Source: Verrucomicrobiota bacterium
GTDB lineage: Bacteria; Verrucomicrobiota; Verrucomicrobiia; Limisphaerales; AV2
NCBI GenBank assembly: GCA_003219345.1
Contig: QHOP01000419.1
Location: 1-28,067, forward strand
DNA length: 28,067 bases
Direction of reading: 5' to 3'
Shown: positions 16,801-25,393 of the stretch, piece by piece
Layout of the letters: each line of letters starts with the position of its first letter
How positions within the stretch are numbered: position 1 is the first letter of the stretch
Made by a program: the position numbers and the translations under genes
Notes under the pieces: model-generated
The model's database searches: none
Told to the model about the DNA's origin: nothing
What the model saw: only the letters and a program-made list of their open reading frames with translations

Positions 16801-19800
16801 TGCGGACGTGACTTTTCGCACGCGACCATAAAACGAGTCGGAAATAAATACGCTGCCGTACGGACCCGTCGCCACTCCGCCCGGTTCACTGAATGTCGCT
16901 TGCGTGGCCGGGCCGCCGTCGCCCGAAAAGGTGGAGATTCCTTTGCCGGCAATGGTCGTGATAATCCCTTCGGTTCCGACAAAACGGACCCGAAAGTTCC
17001 GGGTGTCTCCGATATAAAAAGCTCCATCCGCGCCAAATGCGATGTCTTCCGGGTCATTGAGCTTGGCCAGGGTTGCATCACCTCCGTCGCCGCTGAATTG
17101 GGATATCCCGCCGCTGCCTGCCACGGTCGTCACCACACCATCAATTCCCACTTTGCGAATCCGGTTTTGGCCGCGATCCACGATATAGAGATTTTCATCC
17201 GGGCCATACACCGCCTGGTACGGCTGAGTCAGTTGCGTCTGGACAGCCGGACGGCCGTCGCCGTTGAAACCACCGATGCCCGTCCCCACAACAGTGCGGA
17301 TGATTCCATCGGGGGTCACTCGGCGCACGCGCGCATTGGCTGTGTCCGCAATGTAAATGCTGCCGTCCGGGGCAACCGACACTCCGTACGGCTCATTCAA
17401 TTGCGCCTGAACCGCCGGCCCGCCGTCACCGCTGTAGCCGTACACGCCGGTTCCGGCAACGGTGCTGATGATCCCATTGGTGTCCACTTTGCGAATACGT
17501 TGATTGCTCCGGTCCGCAATGTACAATGTGCCGTCGGGCGCTAGCCCCAAACCTTGCGGGTTGTTCAACAACGCCTGCGTCGCCGGCCCGCCGTCGCCGC
17601 ACGCATCAGTCGTTGTGATGCAAGCGCGGCCGTCAACATTGCCCGCAATGGTCGTAATGATGCCGCTTGGCCCCACCTTTCGCACACGGTGCCCCACCCC
17701 CTCGGCGATATAGAGACTGCCATCCGGCCCGGTGACCAGTCCGGTAGGCGAGCGGAGCAGCGCGCCAGTTGCAGGACCCCCGTCGCCATTCTCGGCCGAA
17801 GCAAAGGCGCCGCCGGCGAAGGTGTTAATGATCGTTGACTCCAGGGCGGAGGCGCTGCGCCGCCGGCCATCGCCATAGTGAAGTGTGCGCGAACGCGAAT
17901 CGTACGCGTGATGAATATCCACAGTCCAACCGCCCAGACCCACGCCGTCGCTGAGAAGATTGCCAATCGTTCCTTTCCAATCCTTCCACAGCGTAATTTC
18001 ATCGCGTGCCCGGTTGCCTGCGATTGTTGTCTCCGGAAACGTCGCGAATGCCTGCTCGAATTGCGACGGTGGAACATAGTAGGCGTCGTAAACGTAACCA
18101 ATTCGCACTTTGATCGGGTGCGTTCCGGGAAGAAAACGCCCATACGCATCCAGCCCGTCCCAGGTGAAAACGCGAATTTGATTCGGCGCGGGAGAAAATT
18201 GTTCATTAAACAGGCGGCCAGCCACTTCGATCACGAGTTCGATCCGTTTCAAGCTCCCCGGCACGTTCGATTCGCTCAAGACAATCGGAATCGAATAGGC
18301 CGGCAGATAACCTCGTGCCCGATGGCTGCGATAATGCAGTTGGTACGGAGTCCCAACAATATCCAGGAATTCGCCCAGCGATTGCCGTTCCACTTCGATG
18401 ATTGAGCCCCCGGCGGAGCACGAGTTGTCGGGATTTGGCCCACCGCTTTGCGAGGGCGGTGGCGCCGCGCCCGGCGGGGGCGCCCCATTCCAGTTGCAAT
18501 CCCAAGGACTGAAATGCGTGAGGCATGCACGCCACAGTGTTTGTCCCGGCGCATACAACGTCCCGACGCGACGCAATTCTTCGTCAGTAAAAGCAAGTGC
18601 GGCCAATTGCGAAGCATTAGCCGGTGCGCCACTTCCGTTCAAGTCCACCTCTGCCACCCCGTTGTTCACCGCGAGCACTTTTATGACACGTCCATTGGGC
18701 GCGGCCACCCAGACTCCTTTCTGCCGGTCGTAATACCCAAGCGGCACCGCCTGGCCGACAGGAAAATTGAGGAAGTTCTCAAGGTAAAAGCAGAGCGGTT
18801 GGTTGAACTGCACGGAGGCGCCAGTCGCCGGTGCTTCGTCGGCACTCAACTCCACGCAATAAGTGTAGGCGCTGTTCGATGGCAACCGTCCGGGCATGCT
18901 CGTCGGACCTTTTCCACCCACGGTGAATTCCGTCGCGCGCAGATTCAACGAACTGCAACTTTGCGTCGCGCCGTTGACGATGAGATTGGCGCAGGTGCCA
19001 GGCTGCAAGATGAGTGTCGCGCGGCGCGAGCCATCCGCGTCCGTCTGCACGCTGCCGCGGGCCACTTGCGCGGGCGCGTTCGTGCCGAGCGTCACCGCCG
19101 TTACCGCCGGGTCCATCGTGATCATCACCACATCCGGCAAACAGGAATAATCGCTCCAGGGCGCGACGATCGGCCGCTGCGCCGGACAATACCCCGGCCG
19201 CTCGAACTTCACTGTCAGCCGGCCACCGCCGTTCACCGCCAGGTCGAACATCCCATCGGGCCGTGTCTTGGTTTGCCCAAACTCCGGATGATCCAAAATG
19301 CTAACCGTGACTCCGGGAAGCACACTTCCATCGCGCTGCGTTACCTTGCTGCGGAGCACGCAGACGCGTTGTGCATCAAAGGTCCCGTTCGGCACACCCG
19401 CCTGGATTGGATTCGGGCCCGTGTAAAGGAACTTCGTTGCGTCTGCCACCGATGTAACACCGCCAGGATTCACCGGCGAAACGACTGCGGCGGGGTCGGA
19501 AGGCAGATCGGCAGGATTGGTCCCGGCGATGAACTCCTGCAAGTTTGATTTGCCGTCACCGTCGTAATCCAGGGCGGCATCGGAAGGGTTCAATGGATTT
19601 AGAAATGTTGGATGCAGCAACTCGTACACGTCCGGCAGCCCGTCTCCGTCAACATCGAGCGATTGATCCCGCGGCACCTGCAGCACGCGGTAGTACGCCT
19701 GCGGCGAGCTGTCGGCTCGCGTGGGATCTGTCAGTTGCCCTGTGCCGTCCTGTCCGAGCTTGAGCTCGACCACTTGATTGATGTTGGTCACGCCATCGCC

Positions 19801-20043
19801 GCGATAGAACAAGTAATACGCGCTCGAAACTGACGGATGCGACACGGTGAGCTGGCCCTGCGCGTTAATGGCGATTTCGGTCACGCGAAAGTCTTGAGCC
19901 GTCGCCGGGACTCTGGCGCAGACCAGCGTCAGAATCACTGCCAACAACCCGCTGTTCCAATTGTGAAACTGATGTTTCTCGATGCGGCTCCGTTGTTGTC
20001 GTGGCCAACGGCTGTTCAGACGCCGTTCGCGGGAAGTGTTCAT
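13885..20043 (-). CDS. Giant secreted NHL-propeller RHS/YD-repeat protein
   Basis: 2052 residues with a long signal peptide (hydrophobic 31-49, likely cut after PATAQ at 50). Order: EF-hand/thrombospondin-3-like calcium segment (about 130-183, DVDGDGLPD and DYDGDGKSN); a carboxypeptidase-regulatory-like beta domain (about 228-295); a Pro-rich linker with APPPG; six NHL repeats (about 736-1080), each with GDGGPAT, a PDGxxYIAD-type strand and IRKV, predicting one six-bladed propeller; then YD repeats to about residue 1970. The RHS core end is canonical: DHLGSPR, YDAFGR, FGTRDYDAETGRWTAKDP, LYAYVGNDPINNSDPDGL. The 79-residue tip is a Gly-Lys run, then a Pro-rich stretch ending PLSIKLHR, with no recognisable toxin. 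No immunity-like gene follows. It is probably a cell-surface or secreted shell or adhesin; function is inferred from domains only. Confidence 0.9.
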   Translation of the reverse strand: MNTSRERRLNSRWPRQQRSRIEKHQFHNWNSGLLAVILTLVCARVPATAQDFRVTEIAINAQGQLTVSHPSVSSAYYLFYRGDGVTNINQVVELKLGQDGTGQLTDPTRADSSPQAYYRVLQVPRDQSLDVDGDGLPDVYELLHPTFLNPLNPSDAALDYDGDGKSNLQEFIAGTNPADLPSDPAAVVSPVNPGGVTSVADATKFLYTGPNPIQAGVPNGTFDAQRVCVLRSKVTQRDGSVLPGVTVSILDHPEFGQTKTRPDGMFDLAVNGGGRLTVKFERPGYCPAQRPIVAPWSDYSCLPDVVMITMDPAVTAVTLGTNAPAQVARGSVQTDADGSRRATLILQPGTCANLIVNGATQSCSSLNLRATEFTVGGKGPTSMPGRLPSNSAYTYCVELSADEAPATGASVQFNQPLCFYLENFLNFPVGQAVPLGYYDRQKGVWVAAPNGRVIKVLAVNNGVAEVDLNGSGAPANASQLAALAFTDEELRRVGTLYAPGQTLWRACLTHFSPWDCNWNGAPPPGAAPPPSQSGGPNPDNSCSAGGSIIEVERQSLGEFLDIVGTPYQLHYRSHRARGYLPAYSIPIVLSESNVPGSLKRIELVIEVAGRLFNEQFSPAPNQIRVFTWDGLDAYGRFLPGTHPIKVRIGYVYDAYYVPPSQFEQAFATFPETTIAGNRARDEITLWKDWKGTIGNLLSDGVGLGGWTVDIHHAYDSRSRTLHYGDGRRRSASALESTIINTFAGGAFASAENGDGGPATGALLRSPTGLVTGPDGSLYIAEGVGHRVRKVGPSGIITTIAGNVDGRACITTTDACGDGGPATQALLNNPQGLGLAPDGTLYIADRSNQRIRKVDTNGIISTVAGTGVYGYSGDGGPAVQAQLNEPYGVSVAPDGSIYIADTANARVRRVTPDGIIRTVVGTGIGGFNGDGRPAVQTQLTQPYQAVYGPDENLYIVDRGQNRIRKVGIDGVVTTVAGSGGISQFSGDGGDATLAKLNDPEDIAFGADGAFYIGDTRNFRVRFVGTEGIITTIAGKGISTFSGDGGPATQATFSEPGGVATGPYGSVFISDSFYGRVRKVTSALPGFSTSDFVIAAEDGSELYVFDNSGRHLRTLDAFTTAVRYLFSYDAQGRLSTITDGDNNVTTIERDSSGKPSAMVSPYGQRTVLSTDTKGYLASIANPANETFRFTYSADGLLLNQTNPRTNSWTFTYDTMGRLIRDADPAGGFKALARSETANSFSVETVTALQRTNRYAVFNLSTGDRRRVRAFPTGVQTELWEGADGTTTNRFPDGRVETAVLGPDPRWGMLASLIQSAITQVPGGPTYSNSVQRTVTLSNNIDPLSLTRWSETNRINGRAYSATFAAATRTMTNITPTGRRLITTFDSLMRPLRVEVAGLAPQQYSYDSRGRLESTVFGSGPAARTNRFFYDASGYLTNIVDPLGRSTTFGYDLAGRVTDETSPDGRVTHHEYDVNGNVIGETPPGRTTHSFSYSPVDLVSEYSPPAVVSGENSTHFNFNADRELTLITRPDGLTTFFDRISGGCSCERLNFLVQPRGTSSFTYDPQTGNLSMLTSPDGVNLTFAYAGSLLTNETWAGPVPGNVNSTLDNDLFTASRRVNAGSAVVFLYDADKLLTQAGSLAITRDAQNGLITRTILGSITNNWAYNEFAEPTNHSAVYGATPLYSVQYIRDAGARIATKIETIGGVTSQYAYTYDLAGRLAVVTLNGVTNAVYSYDTKDNRLSITTDSETRIASYDQQDRLVSYGADTFTYNANGELATKTITGQTTTYEYDVLGNLIHVVLPNGTDIRYVIDGLDLRIGKKINGVLTQGFLYDDADRLVAELDGAGNVVSEFVYGTFDDAPDYLIKAGETYRIVADHLGSPRIVANVASGQIAQRIDYDAFGRVLADTAPGFQPFGLAGGLYDPDNRLVRFGTRDYDAETGRWTAKDPILFAGDQANLYAYVGNDPINNSDPDGLQRKGVGGKGGKGGKGGKGGKGGKGGQGKGGFECSVGPIVVMPPKEEPIMMPPPPPMAPIKELKAVKVKKDPPLSIKLHR
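14035..14115 (-). repeat. Nine-base coding repeat giving a Gly-Lys tip in the RHS protein
   Basis: The plus strand shows CCGCCCTTG-type 9-mers, which read as (Lys-Gly-Gly)n on the coding strand: about six GGK units plus variants. The run starts eight residues after the conserved DPDG of the RHS core, at the place where polymorphic toxins normally attach. Confidence 0.85.
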
Positions 20044-20610
20044 AAGCTGGAGAGCTTAACCTTCATGGGGGATGCGGGATGCAATGTTTCACCTTTAACA
20101 ATCTTTTGGCCTTTCATCAAGCCAAAAAGCGCCGGGCAAAAGCAATTGACGAATAAAAAATGACGAATGACAAATGAATAACGAACTCCAAAGCCCGGAC
20201 CATGGCATGCGGTCTTCGGACTTCTTTCGGGCTTCGCCATTCGGATTTCGGATTTTGCAGGCGTGTTTTCATTGAGCGGCTCCGCTCAGTTTGGCTTCCC
20301 GCATGCACCTCCACTTTGCGGGAGGTCAGCCCGAGCAGCAGCGCAAGGCTGCACAGGCTTCTGGAGTGGAGGATTTGTCGAATCATTTGGCGATCTCGCC
20401 ACCTCTTACCACAGGAAGATTGGCGAAAGGTCACGGGAATTTTGCGGAGTGCGGTTAAGAACGGAGTTTTGCCCTTGCGAATTAGGTGAGTTTCACGAAC
20501 GGGTCAGTCCTCAGTTTTGACACTTTTCTTCCAGCAAGTTGCGCCGTGATGGGATTTGGACAAATCTCAGTCAGAGCCTTCTTACGTCGGCTGCTACAGC
20601 GACGCGTTGA
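20044..20610. other. 567-bp non-coding stretch
   Basis: No convincing gene on either strand. The right part has small hairpins: TGAGCGG-CT-CCGCTCA at 20273-20288, and CCCGCA/TGCGGG at 20298-20303 and 20317-20322 with a 13-nt loop. A minus-strand frame starting MIRQILHSRSLCSLALLLGL near 20380 looks like a signal peptide but runs straight into dispersed-repeat sequence, so at most it is a remnant. The promoter of the RHS gene should lie at the left end; no good -35/-10 pair was seen. Confidence 0.6.
20149..20262. repeat. Dispersed intergenic repeat of GACGAATGACAAATG type
   Basis: This segment is made of GACGAATGAC, CAAATGAATAACGA, CATTCGGATTTCGG and similar words. Read in reverse it gives the NPKSEWR...FVIHLSFVIF pseudo-peptide that I recall as common between genes in Verrucomicrobia. 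Left and right ends are imperfectly complementary (AATGACGAATG against CATTCGGATTT). Confidence 0.5.
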
Positions 20611-21052
20611 CTATTCCCCCGTCTTGCTGTCAGGCACGCACCAGAGGAGTCCGGGTTTGTTGTATTTTTGCTCCCGATCAAAGTCTTCGTATTTGATGAA
20701 GTGGACGTGGGCGCTGAACCCAGTAATGACGGCGCCTTTCTTGTGCCGATGGCCGATGCCCTCGCCTCTGTCCGGGAACTGGCTGGCGTCGAAACCACCG
20801 TTGGAGCCCCAGACGCCGCCGAAATTCTGAATTTCCGGTTCCCACATCACGTAGGCCGCCGGATTGAACGCACCCAACTTGAAGGTCCTCCCGTTGTCGA
20901 ACCGGCCGAACGCGCACACCGCGCCGCTCATGATGTAGCTGGACAGCCTGGGCACGCGTTTCACCCACGAAACGGCGTTGGTCCTGTCGAGCGGACAATT
21001 GTACACCTGCCGCTGCTTGAGATACGGCCAGTAAAGACCAGCCTCAATAGTC
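20611..21052 (-). pseudogene. Prepilin-like protein, C-terminal fragment
   Basis: About 145 residues in a different frame from the N-terminal fragment. It starts at EAGLYWPYLKQRQVYNCPLDRT, which is the typical body sequence of verrucomicrobial type II secretion/pilin-like proteins (YxCPLD). It continues through SYIMSGAVCAFGRF, AAYVMWEPEIQN and GIGHRHKKGAVITGFSAHVHF to a stop at 20611. GHRHKKGA followed by a strand is the expected end pattern of this group. No start codon belongs to this piece; it is the continuation of the gene starting at 21271. It is otherwise undamaged, so the lesion is local. Confidence 0.75.
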
Positions 21053-21271
21053 CATGGCGTACATGTGCACCGCCAGGGCCAACTGTTTGTTGTTGCTGAC
21101 GCAGGCGGTCCGGCTCGCCTTTTCCTTCGCGTTGGCCAGCGCCGGCAGTAATAAGCCCGCAAGAATTGCGATGATGGCAATGACGACCAGAAGTTCGATC
21201 AAAGTGAACGCGTCGGACCAGAACAGGCGCGATACAAAAACACGGCCCAAGACGGGTTTGAGCGTTTTCAC
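21044..21271 (-). pseudogene. Prepilin-type N-terminal cleavage/methylation protein, N-terminal fragment
   Basis: 75 codons from a GTG at 21271 to a premature TGA at 21044. Residues 21-39 (A, FTLIELLVV, IAIIAILAG) are a class III prepilin signal. Cleavage is expected before Phe22, with the conserved Glu at +5. Ala rather than Gly precedes the cleavage site, a common verrucomicrobial variant. After the hydrophobic helix come ANAKEKASRTACVSNNKQLALAVHMYAMDY and then an abrupt stop, where family members continue with NDY and a Pro/Trp-rich segment. Such proteins are processed by prepilin peptidase and are assembled or secreted by type II/IV systems. The gene is divergent from the amylase, with 108 bp between the starts. 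Confidence 0.8.
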
Positions 21272-21379
21272 ATCATTTCGGGGCTACAGCACTCTCCCGC
21301 AAAACCCGCATCACTGCAACAGCATTTTGAGGCCACCGCAGGTTTGCATCGCGCCGGGAGCCGGGTTACTAGTAAGCCG

Positions 21380-23635
21380 ATGCGCCTTCGCAAAGCCATT
21401 AGTCTCCTGGCTCTGATCTGTTGCTTCATCACCGACGCCCGCGCGAACCCATGGAACGGGAAGGTCGTCCTTCAGGGCTTTTGGTGGAATTACTGGAACA
21501 ACAATTATCCCAACGACTGGGCCACTTATCTCGCCGATCTCGCCCCGCGACTGCGCGCGATGGGCATCGACGCCGTCTCGATTCCGCCGACCGTGAAGAA
21601 TCAGAACGCCACCGGTTCAGTTGGCTACGCGCCGTTCGATCACTACGATCTCGGCGACAAATTTCAATGCGGCAGCACAACGACGCGGTTCGGGACGAAG
21701 GACGCTTTTCTCCGCATGGTCGCTGTGCTTCACGCGAATGGCATCGATGTGATTCAGGACATGGTGTGGAATCACTTGAACGGGGCCGGCTCGGAGAACG
21801 GCGGTGCCGGCGGGCAGGACCCGTCCGCCTGGGGTTCGACACCATACAAGAATTTCCGCTACGTTTGCTATGCCACACCAGTTGGCGACGGCAGCGCCGC
21901 AGACTACGGGGCCCGGCTCGGGCGCTTTCCAAAAAACTGGCAAAATTTTCATCCGAACCCTGCCCACAATGCCGAAGGCCCGGACGACATCACCGCGAGT
22001 TACTTCGGCCCGGACATTTGTTACTCGAACGCCGCGTTCGGCCTGAGCAGCAACTGCAGCTACAACCCGGCGCAGTCAGCGAATTACATGCGAAACGGCA
22101 TTCGCGACTGGTCCATCTGGCTGAAAAAGCAGACCGGCGTGGACGGCTTCCGGCTCGACGCTGCGAAACATTTCGAGACCTGGGCGACCCAGGATTTTCT
22201 CTGGAACCTCGCTTACAACGCGGTGTTCGCTTCGGGCGGCAACCAGATGTATGCCGTGGGGGAATACGTCGGCAGCACTTCCGAGATGGACTCCTGGGTG
22301 GACGCGGTGAACGCGAGCAACGGCGGCGGGTACGATCTCGTCGGCAGCTTCGACTTCAGCCTGCGCGGCGCATTAAAAAACATGGTCAGTTCGTCCGGTT
22401 CATTCGATCTTCGTTCCCTGCCCTCCGCGCAACAGAATCGGCGCTCGCGCACCGCGCCGTTTGTGAACAGCCATGACACTTTTCGTCCGATGCTGAGCGC
22501 GAGCGGCAATTACATCGGCTGGGACACTGGCAACGAACTCGGCGGACACATTGACCCGTTCGACCCGCGCATCCAGGCCGCCTACGCCGTCGCGATGGCC
22601 GTGGATGGTGCACCGAACATTTTCTTTGAAGACCTGTTCGACGTGGGCGGCACGGGTCGGCGCTGGACGCATCATCCGGACAATCCGGTTGAGCTCCCGG
22701 CGCGCGACTGGCTGGTGAATCTGCTTTGGTGCTATCAAAAACTGAGTTTCAAAGACGGTGCTTACCTGGTGCGCTGGCAGGCGGCCGACCTGCTCATCAT
22801 CGAGCGCAGCGCTCACGCCATCATCGGCGTGAACGACAATTGGAACACCGGGCAAAACGCCACGGTCCAAACTGCGTTCGGCCCGAACGTTCAACTGCAC
22901 GATTACTCCGGCGCCAACGGCAGCGACATCTGGACGGACGGTTCGGGACGCGCGACCATTCTTGTCCCGCCGTGCAACGGGACCAACGTTCGGCGCGGCT
23001 ACTGTGTTTGGGGACCGGCCGGTGTCAACGGCGGTTTCAGTCCGCCGAACCGCAGCACCACGCAGGAATGGGAAATGGCCGACGACCTCGGCGATTCGCA
23101 TCCGAACTCACTCGGACAAGGCGGCGCGCTGCCCGCGAACTCAACAGCTATACGGACCGCCGGGAAGATTTTTGCAGCGAACGGGAAAACGGTGACGATC
23201 AACACCTATCCTCAATTCTCCACCAACAGCTACGAACTGCTGGTGTTCGGCAACTCAGGCGCGCCACTCACGAATGTTGTCGGCGTCGGCAACCTCACAC
23301 TGAGTTACGCGCCACCCGATTCGGAATATGAGACGATCAAAGTTCACTACACCGAGGCGACAAACGCTTCGCAGAAAATCTGGGTGAAAGTGAACTACAC
23401 CGCGCCGACGAGCCTCAAGCCGACCGCGCCGAGTTTTGCCAACTTGAAATGGCTGACGAACGGGCAATTTCAGTTTACCCTGAACGGCGGCCTCGGGCTG
23501 AGCTACCTCGTTCAGGCGTCGTCCGATCTGACGAACTGGAGCGCGATCACGACCAATGCGGCTCCGTTCGATTACACCGACATCGCCGCCGGCAATACAT
23601 CTGTACGATTCTATCGCGGTGTGTATTCGCCGTAG
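21380..23635 (+). CDS. Secreted GH13 alpha-amylase
   Basis: 751 residues from ATG 21380. The signal peptide is MRLRKAISLLALICCFITDA, cut near ARA|NPWNG. An upstream in-frame ATG at 21344 lacks support. All four GH13 regions are present: DMVWNH (127-132), GVDGFRLDAAKH (253-264) with nucleophile Asp260, GEYVG with acid/base Glu295, and FVNSHD (361-366) with the transition-state Asp366. It should hydrolyse alpha-1,4-glucans outside the cytoplasm. After the barrel come beta domains. The C-terminal about 75 residues (FQFTLNGGLGLSYLVQASSD, LTNWSAITTN, PFDYTDIAAGN, RFYRGVYSP) form a module I associate with secreted verrucomicrobial proteins. The stop lies 3 bp from the stop of the convergent gene on the other strand. 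Confidence 0.93.
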   Translation: MRLRKAISLLALICCFITDARANPWNGKVVLQGFWWNYWNNNYPNDWATYLADLAPRLRAMGIDAVSIPPTVKNQNATGSVGYAPFDHYDLGDKFQCGSTTTRFGTKDAFLRMVAVLHANGIDVIQDMVWNHLNGAGSENGGAGGQDPSAWGSTPYKNFRYVCYATPVGDGSAADYGARLGRFPKNWQNFHPNPAHNAEGPDDITASYFGPDICYSNAAFGLSSNCSYNPAQSANYMRNGIRDWSIWLKKQTGVDGFRLDAAKHFETWATQDFLWNLAYNAVFASGGNQMYAVGEYVGSTSEMDSWVDAVNASNGGGYDLVGSFDFSLRGALKNMVSSSGSFDLRSLPSAQQNRRSRTAPFVNSHDTFRPMLSASGNYIGWDTGNELGGHIDPFDPRIQAAYAVAMAVDGAPNIFFEDLFDVGGTGRRWTHHPDNPVELPARDWLVNLLWCYQKLSFKDGAYLVRWQAADLLIIERSAHAIIGVNDNWNTGQNATVQTAFGPNVQLHDYSGANGSDIWTDGSGRATILVPPCNGTNVRRGYCVWGPAGVNGGFSPPNRSTTQEWEMADDLGDSHPNSLGQGGALPANSTAIRTAGKIFAANGKTVTINTYPQFSTNSYELLVFGNSGAPLTNVVGVGNLTLSYAPPDSEYETIKVHYTEATNASQKIWVKVNYTAPTSLKPTAPSFANLKWLTNGQFQFTLNGGLGLSYLVQASSDLTNWSAITTNAAPFDYTDIAAGNTSVRFYRGVYSP

Positions 23636-23638
23636 AGC

Positions 23639-25393
23639 TCACTTACTTCTGATATACGCAATCAAATCCGTCATGTCCTGCGGCTTGAGAATGGTTTCCA
23701 AACCTTCCGGCATCAGTGAGAGCTTCGAACTGGTCAGTTCCTTGAGGTCGCTGCGCAAAATGACCTCGTCCGCGCCGCCCGTATTGCGCAGCGTGATGCT
23801 GTTCGGCGTTTCCGCTGCGATGATGCCGCTCAGTTCGCGGCCGCTTTTGGTGACGGCGGTGTAATTGATGTATCTGGTCTCGAACGCCTGGTTCGGGTCG
23901 AGGATGGCGACGAGCAAAGTTTCCACCGGTTTATCCGCAACCGTGCCCAGGTCCGGCCCGACGCTGTTTCCTTCTCCTTTCAGTTGGTGGCACGCCAGGC
24001 AATTCTGGCGGTACAGCGCCGCGCCGCGTTCCGCGTTGCCCGTCAAATGGTTCACCACTGCATAATTTTCGATGAGTTTCTGCCGGTCCGGGTTCCTGGC
24101 CGCGAAAAGTTTCCCTGCTTGCTGGCGAATCTTCTCCTCGGAGTGCCGCAGCAGGCGTTGTTGATGAACGGGGCTGACCTCGGCAGCGGCAATCCTCCCG
24201 GATTGAATCGCCCCCAGCAGGTCGCGAACCCACTCGAGGCGGCTAAGCAAGGCGCTCAAAACCTCGGTGCGCAAGGACGGGCCGTAATTCTTCCAGCCGG
24301 CCAGCAGTGTCTCGCCGACTTGAGGGTTATTGATTTGTTTCAGTCGGTCCAGGGCCGCCTGTTGCACTGGCGCGGAAAATTGCGGCCGCAGGATTTCTCC
24401 GAGGCGCAAGACATCTTCCGGCTGCGAAGCCGGTCCGCGGCCCAGCAACTGGATCGCTAACAATCGATCTCCCTCGCTCGCTGCCGCAGTCTCCGCTGTT
24501 TTGCGCGCGTAATCCAGCAACCCGCCGAGTTTTCCGAGGGCTTTCTTCAACCCCGCCGAGGCGTTTGCCTGAAGTTCCTCCAGCCCGCTGCCTCGCCGCT
24601 CCAGCGCATCCAGGAATTCCCCGGTGGTTGCCATTTGCCACGGGGCGTATTTGTCCTCGGACGGTTTGGCGAGTTGTTCGAAAGCCTTCGCGGCCGATGC
24701 CTGATCGCGTGAGGCGATGGCCAGATTGAGCAATTGCGCGAGCAAGTCGGCCGGTGGGCCGCTCTTTGTGTCCGCGAAAATCCCGTCCAGCAATTCCGCG
24801 ACGTGATGCGCCGCGGAGCTGAGCACGGCCGTTTGCGTGCGCGGATCGTCTCGATCTTTCAGCGCGATTTGCGCCAGCGCCCGTCCCGCGCGCGGGTCGT
24901 TCCATTCGCCGAGCGTAAGAGCCAATTGCCAGCGGACCCGAACGCTGCCGTCATCGACCAGCCGCAGAAGCGCGGCGGCGAGGTTGCGCTCCAAGCCGTT
25001 CTTCGGTGGAACGCGGAGAAACGGTTCGGCCAGGCGCACGGCGAATTCTTTCACCGCGGGATGGCGGTCTCCCAGGCCGTACAAAACGATGGCCGGCGTC
25101 AACATTCCCAGGCCTTCGATTGTGCTGAGCACCTGGATGCGCGCCTTCGGGCTCGAGTCGTTCGCGCCGATGCGCAGCAGGTCCGCTTCGAGCGGTCTTT
25201 TCGACCCTTGAATCAACAGCCTTTGCGCCATGTCCCGTTCCCAGCCATTGGTGCTGGCCAGCCGCTGAGTCAGATTCGTGATGCCCAGTTGATCAAGCCG
25301 GGGAATCGGCCGCGGCTTCGCGTCTTCGGGATACACGCGGTAAAGACGGCCTTTGTCGTCGCCGGCGCGAAGGTCGGGGCGCTGTTTCAGTTG
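23639..25393 (-). pseudogene. PVC-type heme-binding protein, C-terminal fragment (HEAT repeats and cytochrome c)
   Basis: This frame opens at about 25393 with QLKQRPDLRAGDDKGRLYRV, the normal end of the membrane-bound dehydrogenase domain, and has no start codon of its own. It continues with a long helical HEAT-like region (about 24150-25300). A cytochrome c module then has heme motif CLACH (about 23987-24001), preceded by GAALYRQN and followed by GPDLGTVA, with a candidate axial Met in LSLMPEGLETIL. The end, MTDLIAYIRSK, is canonical. Known members are periplasmic oxidoreductase-like proteins of Planctomycetes and Verrucomicrobia, probably in sugar oxidation; substrates are mostly undefined. 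It is the continuation of the 25387-28067 fragment, frame-shifted by an internal deletion. Confidence 0.85.

Noticed and set aside
20117..20434. Minus-strand 105-codon gene with a signal-peptide-like start
   Set aside because: After about 30 residues it runs into a dispersed intergenic repeat. No mature domain is present.
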